This document shows, one piece after another, positions 1 through 6,364 of a DNA stretch of 6,364 bases. Each line of letters opens with the position of its first letter. Within the stretch, counting starts at the first letter, position 1. The stretch covers positions 1 to 6,364 of the forward strand of contig JAJDFU010000388.1 in assembly GCA_020528935.1 (NCBI GenBank). Direction: 5' to 3'. The notes under the pieces were generated by a model. That model searched no databases, had not been told where the DNA came from, and was given only the letters and a program-made list of their open reading frames with translations. Position numbers and translations under genes: made by a program. Origin of the DNA: Saprospiraceae bacterium (GTDB lineage Bacteria > Bacteroidota > Bacteroidia > Chitinophagales > Saprospiraceae).

Positions 1-1024
1 CTTCCGTCCAGCCTACGTCGCCGGGGATGAGATGATGCCGGAAGGGAAGGAGCAGATGGGGGATCACTACGGCCAACAGCCCCAGGCGAATGGCCGGCTG
101 CCATGGCTGCTGTTCCTGCCACATCGGCCGGGCGGGGCGGCTGTTTGCAGCAACATACTGCTCCCAGGCAATGGCCCGGCGGCGCAGCCAGGCACTCCGC
201 TCCTGCAGCCAACTCCACCACCGGCGCGGAAAAGAAGGCGAAAAGAACAACGCACTCAGCGCTACGGACAGCCAGGGGAAAATGCCGATTTGAAAGACGA
301 TCATGTTGATGAGGTGAAAGCTGATGACAGCCAGAAAGATCCAGGGTCGGGTGCGCCGGAAAATCAGGAAGAAGGGCGCCGAAAGGTCCAGCAGCAGTCC
401 GCCGTAAGCCATGAACCAAGGCACCCAGGGCTGAACGAGCACCGGCCCTACGATGGGATAGTCGCCTTTGGCCTGCATCCACTGCTTGAGCGGTACGGCG
501 CGCAGCCAGTCGCTGTTGAGCTTGGCCAGCCCGCCGTAAAAATAGACGATGCCCATAAGCAGGCACAGCAACACTACGGGCCAGGCCGGAATGCGAGACC
601 GGTGCAGGCGCGGGTTGCGGCGCACATCCAACGACCAGGCCCGGTGTGCCGGCAAAAACGGCATGAGAAAACTCAACCAGCAGAACAGATAACTGTGGTT
701 GAGGTAGTAGGCTTTTTCCAGCAGGAAGAGATACAAAAAACCGAATGCAAATAACCAGCTGGCCCAGCGATAGTGCCAACCCAGCGCCACGGCCAGCCCG
801 CAAGCTGCAATACCCAGCAACAACACCGACATCCAGGGGTCGTGAAAGGTGGGCAACCACTCGAACGGCATGTATTTAAACTGAAAGCGCCCCGGATCGA
901 AGGCGTCCTTGATGAGGTGGTAGTACACCCAATCGCCGAGTACGTGGGCGAAACCCAGGAAGCCGAAAACCATCCGGAAGAAGACCAGCGAGGCGATATC
1001 GATGGGCTGAAACAGGGATCTCAT
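1..1024 (-). CDS. Vitamin-K-dependent gamma-carboxylase-like (HTTM domain) membrane protein, C-terminus cut by window edge
   Basis: Reading the reverse complement from the ATG at 1024 gives 341 open codons that run off the left edge, so the C-terminal part is missing. The protein is hydrophobic, with likely membrane helices near residues 8-30, 66-103, 113-125, 149-167, 204-222 and 228-261. Family signatures are clear: YYLNHSYLFCWLSF (N109, H110), GGLAKLNSDWL (K168), FHLINMIVFQIGIFPW (H237, N240), FFSPSFPRRW and a terminal GDVGWTE. In animal GGCX, which gamma-carboxylates glutamate using reduced vitamin K, the matching His160 and Lys218 are, as I recall, catalytically important; both are kept here. 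Bacterial members mostly have no proven substrate, so carboxylase activity is inference. The start is fixed by an in-frame TGA seven codons upstream, with no other start between. It lies 18 nt behind the small membrane-protein gene, probably in one operon. Family membership is secure; function is not. Confidence 0.88.
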   Translation of the reverse strand, partial: MRSLFQPIDIASLVFFRMVFGFLGFAHVLGDWVYYHLIKDAFDPGRFQFKYMPFEWLPTFHDPWMSVLLLGIAACGLAVALGWHYRWASWLFAFGFLYLFLLEKAYYLNHSYLFCWLSFLMPFLPAHRAWSLDVRRNPRLHRSRIPAWPVVLLCLLMGIVYFYGGLAKLNSDWLRAVPLKQWMQAKGDYPIVGPVLVQPWVPWFMAYGGLLLDLSAPFFLIFRRTRPWIFLAVISFHLINMIVFQIGIFPWLSVALSALFFSPSFPRRWWSWLQERSAWLRRRAIAWEQYVAANSRPARPMWQEQQPWQPAIRLGLLAVVIPHLLLPFRHHLIPGDVGWTE

Positions 1025-1042
1025 GCGTGCAAGATAGGCGAA

Positions 1043-1570
1043 TCAGGCCTTTTTTCGGCGCAGCATTTCGGGCTGTTTGTCGTAGGTTCGCGCCTTTTCC
1101 TCGCTGTAGCCAAAAGTGGCATGGGGCAGCAGGCGATTGAGGGTTTTGGATATGAGACGAACCTTTCGGGCCGGAACACTTACCGTGATCTCATCGCCGT
1201 CGATCATCTTGAAATAAAGGACGGCCTGCCGCGAAAAGGTAAGCCCGAAAGGCATGCGCTGCGTGACCACGGCATAGACCCATACAATGCGGCGCGGCTG
1301 ATGGCGCAGGATGTAATAGAGCTTGCTGTCTTCGGAGTGCAGCTCCCGGGCCGCAAAAGCGCAGAGGCGAAGGCTCCACAACACGGCAAAGAAACCGATC
1401 AGCGACAGCAGCAGGCTGGATTTGAGCGTGGTGCCCACCAGGGTCATGCCCGCTATGAACAGGGCCAGGCAAAGGATCAACTTGACCATGGATTCCCGCT
1501 CAATGGCGCGCAGCAGGGTGCGTATCCCGGGATGGCGAAACAGACTCGATTTTTGGGCCTTGTCAGACAT
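1043..1570 (-). CDS. Hypothetical two-helix membrane protein, 175 aa
   Basis: I do not recognise this family by name. The N-terminus is basic and polar (residues 1-29). Two adjacent hydrophobic stretches follow (about 30-48 and 52-72), then a soluble domain (about 84-160) and a basic tail ending RRKKA. The soluble part alternates short hydrophobic strands with turns and ends in a helix-like segment (RKVRLISKTLNRLLPHATFGYS), a pattern that recalls small PH-like domains found after paired helices in YcxB-type proteins; that comparison is only an impression. I chose the ATG at 1570; a TTG two codons upstream (1576) is also open. No Shine-Dalgarno is visible, as usual in Bacteroidota. It stops 18 nt before the gamma-carboxylase-like gene, which suggests co-transcription and perhaps a shared membrane role. 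Composition resembles its neighbours, with no sign of transfer. That it is a real gene is likely, from the coherent membrane topology and tight spacing. Confidence 0.75.
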   Translation of the reverse strand: MSDKAQKSSLFRHPGIRTLLRAIERESMVKLILCLALFIAGMTLVGTTLKSSLLLSLIGFFAVLWSLRLCAFAARELHSEDSKLYYILRHQPRRIVWVYAVVTQRMPFGLTFSRQAVLYFKMIDGDEITVSVPARKVRLISKTLNRLLPHATFGYSEEKARTYDKQPEMLRRKKA

Positions 1571-1589
1571 GAACAAACCTAAGATAAAA

Positions 1590-1607
1590 CAAATTGTTGC
1601 TAATTTG
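1590..1607. repeat. Inverted repeat CAAATT-N6-AATTTG in the divergent region
   Basis: Perfect 6-bp arms, CAAATT at 1590-1595 and AATTTG at 1602-1607, flank the spacer GTTGCT. The repeat covers the TTG used as the -33 element of the candidate parE promoter, so a bound regulator could affect parE and possibly the divergent operon. Such AT-rich palindromes are common by chance, and no known regulator is recognised. Confidence 0.35.
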
Positions 1608-1627
1608 GAGGCGGAGCCGTATATTTG
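1597..1627 (+). promoter_or_regulatory. Candidate Bacteroidota-type promoter for parE
   Basis: TTG at 1597-1599 and TATATTTG at 1620-1627 are separated by 20 bp. This matches the Bacteroidota housekeeping promoter pattern (TTG at -33, TAnnTTTG at -7) with a full match to the -7 element. Transcription would start near 1633, leaving a leader of about 90 nt before the parE ATG. The call rests on sequence match and position only. Confidence 0.5.
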
Positions 1628-1725
1628 ATGATCAGCGTCCTACCGTTATTTTTAACAGGAACGAGGGCGATTTGCTTTCCGTCCATTCCCAAAATTTAGA
1701 AAAATTTGTCGCATAACCCGAATCG

Positions 1726-3615
1726 ATGGCACAAATAACCTACACGGAAGATAACATCCGCTCACTGGACTGGAAGGAGCACATCCGCATGCGTCCGGGC
1801 ATGTACATTGGGAAACTGGGCGATGGCTCCTCGGCCGATGACGGCATATACATCCTGGTCAAGGAAGTGATCGACAACTCCATGGACGAATACTTCATGG
1901 GGCATGGCCGGCAGATCGAGGTAGAGGTCCGCGATGGCGAAGTGCGCGTGCGCGACTACGGGCGCGGCATTCCCCTGGGCAAGGTCGTAGAATGCGTCTC
2001 CCGCATCAATACCGGGGGCAAGTACGACTCCAAGGCCTTCAAGAAATCGGTGGGCCTCAACGGAGTGGGAACCAAGGCCGTCAACGCCTTGTCCAACTAT
2101 TTTCGCGTCACCAGCGTGCGCGACGGCAAAGCCAAGGTGGCCGAGTTTGAGCAGGGCGAACTCATCAAGGAGCACAAGCTGAAAAAGAGCACCCAGGCTA
2201 CCGGCACCGAGGTGGTCTTCCGTCCGGACGCCGGCGTATTCAAAAAGTACAAGTTCCGTTCCGAGTACCTGGAAAACCAGTTGTGGAACTACGCCTACCT
2301 CAACGCCGGCCTGAAGATCCTGTTCAACGGAAAGACCCTGCAGTCGAAAAACGGACTGCGCGATCTGCTGGAGCGAAAGGCTGCCCAGGAAAATCTGCGC
2401 TATCCCATCATTCACCTCCGGGGCGAGGATATAGAGATCGCTCTCAGCCACGGCAACCACTACGGGGAGCAGTATTATTCTTTTGTGAACGGCCAAAATA
2501 CCACCCAGGGCGGCACCCATCTCAACGCCTTCCGGGAAGCGGTAGTCAAAGCCGTACAGGAACACTACGGCAAGAACTACGACCGCAAGGACATCCTCGC
2601 CTCCATGATAGCCGCCGTCAGCATCCGCATCGAGGAGCCGGTCTTCGAATCGCAGACCAAGACCAAACTGGGATCTACCGACATGGGCCCCGACGGTCCT
2701 ACCGTGCGGACGTTTGTCAATCATTTCGTCCGGGAAAAACTGGATAATTACCTGCACAAAAAGCCCGATACGGCCAAGGCCCTGCAGAAGCGCATTCAGC
2801 AGTCGGAGCGGGAACGCAAGGAAATGGCCGGCATCAAGAAGCTGGCCAATCAGCGCGCCAAAAAAGCCAACCTGCACAACAAAAAACTGCGCGACTGCCG
2901 TCTGCATTTCAACGACAGCAGCCGCAAGGTCAGCGAGGAATTGCGCAAAGCCACAACCCTGTTCATCACCGAGGGCGATTCGGCCAGCGGCTCCATCACC
3001 AAAGCCCGCGACGTGCAGACGCAGGCTGTATTCAGCCTGCGCGGCAAGCCGCTCAACAGCTTCGGCCTCACCAAGAAGGTGGTGTACGAAAACGAGGAGT
3101 TCAACCTGCTGCAGCACGCCCTCAACATCGAGGACGGCCTGGACGACCTGCGCTACAATCGCATTGTGATCGCCACCGACGCCGATGTGGACGGCATGCA
3201 CATTCGCCTGCTTTTGCTTACCTTTTTCCTCCAGTTTTTTCCGGACCTGGTGCGCAACGGCCACCTCTACATCCTGGAAACCCCCCTGTTCCGGGTGCGC
3301 GACAAAAAGCAAACGCTGTACTGCTATTCGGAGGAAGAAAAACAACAGGCCATAAAAGCCTTGCGCGGCAAAGCCGAGATCACGCGCTTCAAGGGACTGG
3401 GCGAGATCTCCCCCGGAGAATTCCAGGACTTCATCGGCGAAGACATTCGCCTGGAGCCCGTGCTCCTCAACGAGGACACCCGGCTCGACGATATCCTGGC
3501 CTACTTCATGGGCAAGAATACGCCCTCGCGCCAGGAGTTTATCATAGAGAACCTGCGGGTAGAAAAAGACGAACTGGACGAGGAAACCGAGCCGGCCGAA
3601 GCCGCGGCCTCCTGA
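1726..3615 (+). CDS. parE: DNA topoisomerase IV subunit B (ParE), 629 aa
   Basis: This is the ATPase/TOPRIM subunit of topoisomerase IV, which with ParC separates linked daughter chromosomes and relaxes supercoils in the cytoplasm. The GHKL ATPase domain comes first: KEVIDNSMDE gives E47 (general base) and N51 (Mg2+ ligand), RDYGRGIP gives D77, and GLNGVGTKAVN (110-120) forms the ATP lid. The transducer carries QTKTKLGS at 310-317, with K314 the expected ATP-sensing lysine. The TOPRIM domain has EGDSA (E416) and DADVDG (D485, D487), the acidic metal-binding set, and FKGLGEIS follows. The acidic tail DELDEETEPAEAAAS is probably disordered. Length and the lack of a large TOPRIM insertion fit Bacteroidota ParE rather than GyrB; the SLRGKPLNSFG wording supports this. 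The ATG at 1726 gives the usual family N-terminus and has no Shine-Dalgarno. parC does not follow directly; lon does, 189 bp on. GyrB is the only serious alternative. Confidence 0.95.
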   Translation: MAQITYTEDNIRSLDWKEHIRMRPGMYIGKLGDGSSADDGIYILVKEVIDNSMDEYFMGHGRQIEVEVRDGEVRVRDYGRGIPLGKVVECVSRINTGGKYDSKAFKKSVGLNGVGTKAVNALSNYFRVTSVRDGKAKVAEFEQGELIKEHKLKKSTQATGTEVVFRPDAGVFKKYKFRSEYLENQLWNYAYLNAGLKILFNGKTLQSKNGLRDLLERKAAQENLRYPIIHLRGEDIEIALSHGNHYGEQYYSFVNGQNTTQGGTHLNAFREAVVKAVQEHYGKNYDRKDILASMIAAVSIRIEEPVFESQTKTKLGSTDMGPDGPTVRTFVNHFVREKLDNYLHKKPDTAKALQKRIQQSERERKEMAGIKKLANQRAKKANLHNKKLRDCRLHFNDSSRKVSEELRKATTLFITEGDSASGSITKARDVQTQAVFSLRGKPLNSFGLTKKVVYENEEFNLLQHALNIEDGLDDLRYNRIVIATDADVDGMHIRLLLLTFFLQFFPDLVRNGHLYILETPLFRVRDKKQTLYCYSEEEKQQAIKALRGKAEITRFKGLGEISPGEFQDFIGEDIRLEPVLLNEDTRLDDILAYFMGKNTPSRQEFIIENLRVEKDELDEETEPAEAAAS

Positions 3616-3730
3616 GGAGTTGCAATCCCCGTGGCTGACGTTTTGTCTGGGGCGACCTTTCCTGCCGGAAGTCCGTTCCTTTGGCACACTCCTTGCACCT
3701 TCCTAGAACCAGCAGATCAGGCATTCGCCC

Positions 3731-3743
3731 TGTCAACTTGACA
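3731..3743. repeat. Palindrome TGTCAA-C-TTGACA upstream of lon
   Basis: A perfect 6-bp inverted repeat around one central base. Its right arm TTGACA is also the -33/-35 element of the candidate lon promoter, the position expected for an operator or activator site. No specific regulator is recognised. Confidence 0.45.
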
Positions 3744-3768
3744 AGAGCGTATGTATTGCCTAACTTAA
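3738..3768 (+). promoter_or_regulatory. Candidate promoter for lon
   Basis: TTGACA at 3738-3743 is followed, 17 bp later, by TAACTTAA at 3761-3768. Read as a Bacteroidota promoter, TTG and TAnnTT are spaced by 20 bp, identical to the spacing of the parE candidate; the last two bases of the -7 element do not match TAnnTTTG. Transcription would begin near 3774, giving a short leader of about 30 nt that starts inside the downstream palindrome. Confidence 0.45.
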
Positions 3769-3790
3769 GGTCAGGGTCAGTTCCTGACCT
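3768..3790. repeat. Perfect 8-bp inverted repeat with overlapping direct repeat, just before lon
   Basis: AGGTCAGG (3768-3775) and CCTGACCT (3783-3790) are exact reverse complements around a 7-nt loop. Within it, GGTCAG occurs twice in tandem (3769-3774 and 3775-3780), so the right arm could instead pair with the second copy, giving a 6-bp stem with a TTC loop. The structure ends 14 nt before the lon ATG and overlaps the predicted transcription start. It could be an operator in DNA or a leader hairpin in RNA. There is no following U-tract, so it is unlikely to be a terminator for parE. Confidence 0.6.
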
Positions 3791-3804
3791 GTAATGATTC
3801 TTAC

Positions 3805-6219
3805 ATGTTTGAAAACTATCTGGCACAACAGGGATTTGACGAAGACGGAGACTTCCTGCCCCTTATTTCCATTGAAGAGGATGAAGAGCCCGACGAGAAT
3901 GAAGTCTTTCCGGAAGTGCTGCCCCTGCTGGCCCTGAAAAATACCGTCTTATTCCCGGGTATCGTCATCCCCATCACGGTGGGCCGGGACAAGTCGATCA
4001 AAGCTATCCACAAAGCCTACAACGACAATCGCCTGGTCGGCGTGCTTTCGCAGCGAGACAGTGAGATCGAGGATCCGGAGCGCAAAGACCTGTACAGCAT
4101 TGGCTCGGTGGCCCGCATCGTCAAACTGCTGAAGATGCCCGACGGCACGACTACGGCCATCCTGCAGGGCCGGCGGCGCTTCCAGCTGGTGGATCTCCTG
4201 CGCGAAAACCCCTACATTGAGGGGCACATCGAACCGCTGGAATACCAGCAACCCGAGAATAAGCTCGAGTTTGAGGCCATCATCTCCTCCATTATGGACC
4301 TGGCCAAGCAAATCATCGAACTGAGCCCCAACATCCCCTCGGAGGCCATCGTCATGCTCAAAAACATCCAAAATCCGGTTTTCCTGCTGGATTTCATCGC
4401 TTCCAATGTGGGCGGCGACAAAATGGAGGTCAAGCAGGGCTTACTGGAGATCAGCGATCTCAAGGAAAAGGCCAATGCCATCCTGGAGCAGATGAACAGC
4501 GAACTGCAGTTGCTGGAGCTCAAAGACCAGATCGAGAATAAGGTCCGGGTGGATATCGAGAAACAACAGCGCGATTACTACCTCAACCAGCAACTCAAGA
4601 CCATCCAGGAAGAACTGGGCCAGTCGCCTCAGGAGGAGGATCTGAGGGAACTGAAAACAAGGGCCGAAAAGAAAAAATGGCCTAAAGAGGTCCGGGAAGC
4701 CTTCAAAAAGGAATTCGACAAGATCCAGCGCATGAACCCGCAGGTGGCGGAGTACAGTATACAGCTCAACTACCTGGAACTCATGCTGGACCTTCCCTGG
4801 GCCACCTATTCCAAGGACCACTTTGACCTGGCCAAGGTGAAAGCCACCCTCGACAAGGACCACTTCGGCCTGGAAAAGGTAAAGGAACGCATACTCCAGC
4901 ACCTGGCCGTGCTCAAGCTCAAGGGCGATATGAAATCGCCCATCCTGTGCCTGGTAGGCCCGCCGGGTGTCGGCAAGACCTCGCTTGGGCACAGCATTGC
5001 GCGAGCCCTCAAGCGCAAGTTCGTGCGCATGTCGCTGGGCGGCCTGCACGACGAGTCGGAGATCCGCGGCCACCGCCGCACCTATATCGGCGCTATGCCC
5101 GGCCGCATCATCCAGAGCCTGAAGAAGGCCGGCACCTCCAATCCCGTCTTCATCCTGGACGAGATCGACAAGGTGGGCAAGGACTTCCGGGGGGACCCCT
5201 CCTCGGCCTTGCTGGAAGTACTGGATCCCGAGCAGAACACCAGCTTCCACGATAATTACCTGGATCTGGAGTACGACCTTTCCAAGGTGCTTTTCATCGC
5301 GACGGCCAATTCCCTGGCCACCATACAGCCGGCCCTGCTGGACCGCATGGAAATCATTCACATCAGCGGTTACTCCATGGAAGAAAAAGTGGAGATCGCC
5401 AAGCGCTACCTCATTCCCAAACTGCGCAAAGAGCACGGCCTGGAAGCCCGGCATCTGCGCCTCACCCCCAAAGTGCTCGAGAAGATCATCCAGGAGTACA
5501 CCCGGGAGTCGGGCGTGCGCTCCCTCAACCGGCAGCTGGCCGGTGTGATGCGGTACGTGGCCAAGAAGGTGGCCATGGACGAGTCCTATAAAGCCTCGAT
5601 TCGCCAGTCCGACCTGCACGACATCCTGGGCCCCAAACCCTTCTCGCCCGACATGTACCACCAGGTGGATACTCCGGGCGTGGCCATTGGCCTGGCCTGG
5701 ACCTCCGTCGGCGGCGACATTCTCTTTATCGAATGCAGCCTCAGCCCCGGCAAGGGCAAGCTCACCCTCACCGGCAACCTGGGCGATGTGATGAAGGAAT
5801 CGGCTACCACGGCCCTGAGTTTCATCAAGGCCCACAGCGAAAGCCTGGGCATAGCACCGGAGATCTTCGACCGCACCGACATTCACCTGCACGTGCCGGA
5901 AGGCGCCATCCCCAAGGACGGCCCCTCGGCGGGCATTACCATGCTCACGGCCCTCACTTCGGCCTTTACCGGCCGCAAAGTCAGACCTTACCTGGCCATG
6001 ACCGGAGAGATCACGCTGCGCGGCAAGGTGTTGTCCGTGGGTGGCATACAGGAAAAGATCCTGGCTGCCAAGCGGGCCGGTATCCGCGAGGTTATCCTCT
6101 GCAAGGAAAACGAAAAGCACGTGCAGGAAGTCACCCCCGCCTACATTGATGGTATGACGTTTCACTACGTGAATCGCATGGAGGAGGTTTTGGAGATCGC
6201 CCTGGAGAAACAACACTGA
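3805..6219 (+). CDS. lon: ATP-dependent endopeptidase La (Lon protease), 804 aa
   Basis: Lon is a cytoplasmic hexamer that unfolds and degrades damaged proteins and selected regulators. After an acidic N-terminal tail (about 12-37) comes the substrate-binding LON domain (about 38-235), then a helical region with the conserved DYYLNQQLKTIQEELG (257-272). The AAA+ module has Walker A GPPGVGKT (385-392, K391), pore-loop Y427-I428, Walker B FILDEID (D452, E453), sensor-1 N502, arginine finger R514 and sensor-2 R572. The serine protease domain has PKDGPSAG with nucleophile S708 and general base K751 in GGIQEKIL. All of these sit at the same relative spacing as in E. coli Lon (offset 29), so the enzyme should be active. 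The length is slightly above the 784 residues of E. coli because of the N-terminal tail. The start is well fixed: an in-frame TAA lies at 3766-3768 with no ATG, GTG or TTG in between. No Shine-Dalgarno is seen. The repeat-rich leader suggests regulation. Confidence 0.97.
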   Translation: MFENYLAQQGFDEDGDFLPLISIEEDEEPDENEVFPEVLPLLALKNTVLFPGIVIPITVGRDKSIKAIHKAYNDNRLVGVLSQRDSEIEDPERKDLYSIGSVARIVKLLKMPDGTTTAILQGRRRFQLVDLLRENPYIEGHIEPLEYQQPENKLEFEAIISSIMDLAKQIIELSPNIPSEAIVMLKNIQNPVFLLDFIASNVGGDKMEVKQGLLEISDLKEKANAILEQMNSELQLLELKDQIENKVRVDIEKQQRDYYLNQQLKTIQEELGQSPQEEDLRELKTRAEKKKWPKEVREAFKKEFDKIQRMNPQVAEYSIQLNYLELMLDLPWATYSKDHFDLAKVKATLDKDHFGLEKVKERILQHLAVLKLKGDMKSPILCLVGPPGVGKTSLGHSIARALKRKFVRMSLGGLHDESEIRGHRRTYIGAMPGRIIQSLKKAGTSNPVFILDEIDKVGKDFRGDPSSALLEVLDPEQNTSFHDNYLDLEYDLSKVLFIATANSLATIQPALLDRMEIIHISGYSMEEKVEIAKRYLIPKLRKEHGLEARHLRLTPKVLEKIIQEYTRESGVRSLNRQLAGVMRYVAKKVAMDESYKASIRQSDLHDILGPKPFSPDMYHQVDTPGVAIGLAWTSVGGDILFIECSLSPGKGKLTLTGNLGDVMKESATTALSFIKAHSESLGIAPEIFDRTDIHLHVPEGAIPKDGPSAGITMLTALTSAFTGRKVRPYLAMTGEITLRGKVLSVGGIQEKILAAKRAGIREVILCKENEKHVQEVTPAYIDGMTFHYVNRMEEVLEIALEKQH

Positions 6220-6288
6220 GATGGGCGCGAAGGGGTACAGCATCCTATCCACCCCGAATCGAGAACTGCGCATTTCGGTACCGTGCCC

Positions 6289-6332
6289 CAGGGAGCAGGC
6301 TGCTCAGCCCTGAACACTGCAGCAGGCAGCCT
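6289..6332. terminator. Possible hairpin region downstream of lon
   Basis: Two overlapping foldings are possible. GAGCAG and CTGCTC (6293-6298, 6300-6305) form a tight stem that can be extended by CAGG/CCTG (6289-6292 with 6309-6312) across a small bulge. Alternatively AGGCTGC (6297-6303) pairs with GCAGCCT (6326-6332). It lies about 70 nt after the lon stop, a plausible terminator site, but no run of T follows either stem, so the call is weak. Confidence 0.3.
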
Positions 6333-6364
6333 CCAAAATTTGCGTACTTTAATCCGAATTATTC

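Larger units (their letters stand above)
1571..1725. other. Divergent intergenic region between the minus-strand operon and parE
   Basis: This 155-bp stretch is clearly more AT-rich than the flanking genes and must carry the start signals for both directions. It holds the candidate parE promoter and an inverted repeat (both listed separately), plus a direct repeat of AAAATTT at 1691-1697 and 1701-1707. I see no Shine-Dalgarno ahead of either gene and no RNA gene. On the minus strand the best match to TAnnTTTG is TAGGTTTG (1581 to 1574), only 3 nt before the ATG and without a well-placed TTG, so I do not call a promoter there. Confidence 0.6.
3616..3804. other. parE-lon intergenic region
   Basis: The 189 bp between the two genes hold no convincing gene. 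The first half has only a weak CCCC/GGGG pairing (3628-3631 with 3649-3652 or nearby) and no U-tract, so I call no parE terminator. The second half holds the candidate lon promoter and several GTCA/TGAC repeats, listed separately. The gap and the promoter suggest that lon is transcribed on its own, though readthrough from parE cannot be excluded. Confidence 0.6.

Noticed and set aside
1574..1581. TAGGTTTG on the minus strand as a promoter -7 element for the membrane operon
   Set aside because: It would put the transcription start at or inside the start codon and has no TTG about 20 bp upstream.
32..1582. Two long plus-strand ORFs (32-754 and 773-1582) of 240 and 269 codons
   Set aside because: They lie antisense to the carboxylase-like gene and its upstream partner. 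Their products are rich in Q, P, R, G and H with no fold-like pattern, whereas the minus strand gives clear membrane proteins with family motifs.
1762..3687. 641-codon minus-strand ORF opposite parE
   Set aside because: It is antisense to a ParE gene with all expected motifs. Long antisense ORFs arise easily in GC-rich genes, and the product shows no recognisable domain.
3542..3826. 94-codon minus-strand ORF across the parE-lon gap
   Set aside because: It overlaps the ends of both genes and the promoter-like repeats, has no recognisable motif and no start signal, so it is not called a gene.
4441..6273. 610-codon minus-strand ORF opposite lon
   Set aside because: Antisense shadow of a complete Lon protease gene; its composition (many H, G, V, L, Q, F) simply mirrors the lon codons.
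6339..6364. TTTG at 6339-6342 as the -33 element of a promoter for a gene beyond the right edge
   Set aside because: The -7 element would fall at or past the window end, so it cannot be judged.

Overview
The window looks like ordinary chromosome from a fairly GC-rich member of the Bacteroidota. Three signs point there. The ParE and Lon proteins have the wording typical of that phylum, for example SLRGKPLNSFG in the ParE TOPRIM region and an acidic N-terminal tail on Lon. The start codons lack Shine-Dalgarno sequences. The candidate promoters fit the Bacteroidota pattern, TTG about 20 bp ahead of TAnnTTTG. A Saprospiria-like host is my guess from the GC content and protein style, and I cannot confirm it.

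Layout: two genes on the minus strand fill the left quarter. The first to be transcribed encodes a 175-residue protein with two predicted membrane helices and unknown function (1043-1570). It is followed 18 nt later by a vitamin-K-dependent gamma-carboxylase-like / HTTM membrane protein, cut by the left edge of the window (1-1024). Because it is open at the edge, simple start-to-stop ORF calling misses it; I found it by translating the reverse complement. A 155-bp AT-rich divergent region (1571-1725) carries a candidate promoter for parE. The plus strand then holds parE (topoisomerase IV subunit B, 1726-3615), a 189-bp intergenic region rich in inverted repeats, and lon (ATP-dependent protease, 3805-6219). 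The last 145 bp are non-coding, with a possible hairpin.

How the genes relate: parE and lon are housekeeping genes (chromosome decatenation and protein quality control). Each appears to have its own promoter, so they are probably neighbours rather than a functional unit. The two minus-strand genes probably form a small operon of membrane proteins.

I see no convincing new multi-gene system. The points most worth a second look are the carboxylase-like gene, which keeps the residues known to matter in the animal enzyme, its small uncharacterised partner, and the cluster of GTCA/TGAC repeats around the putative lon promoter. There are no tRNA or rRNA genes, mobile elements or CRISPR arrays that I can see.
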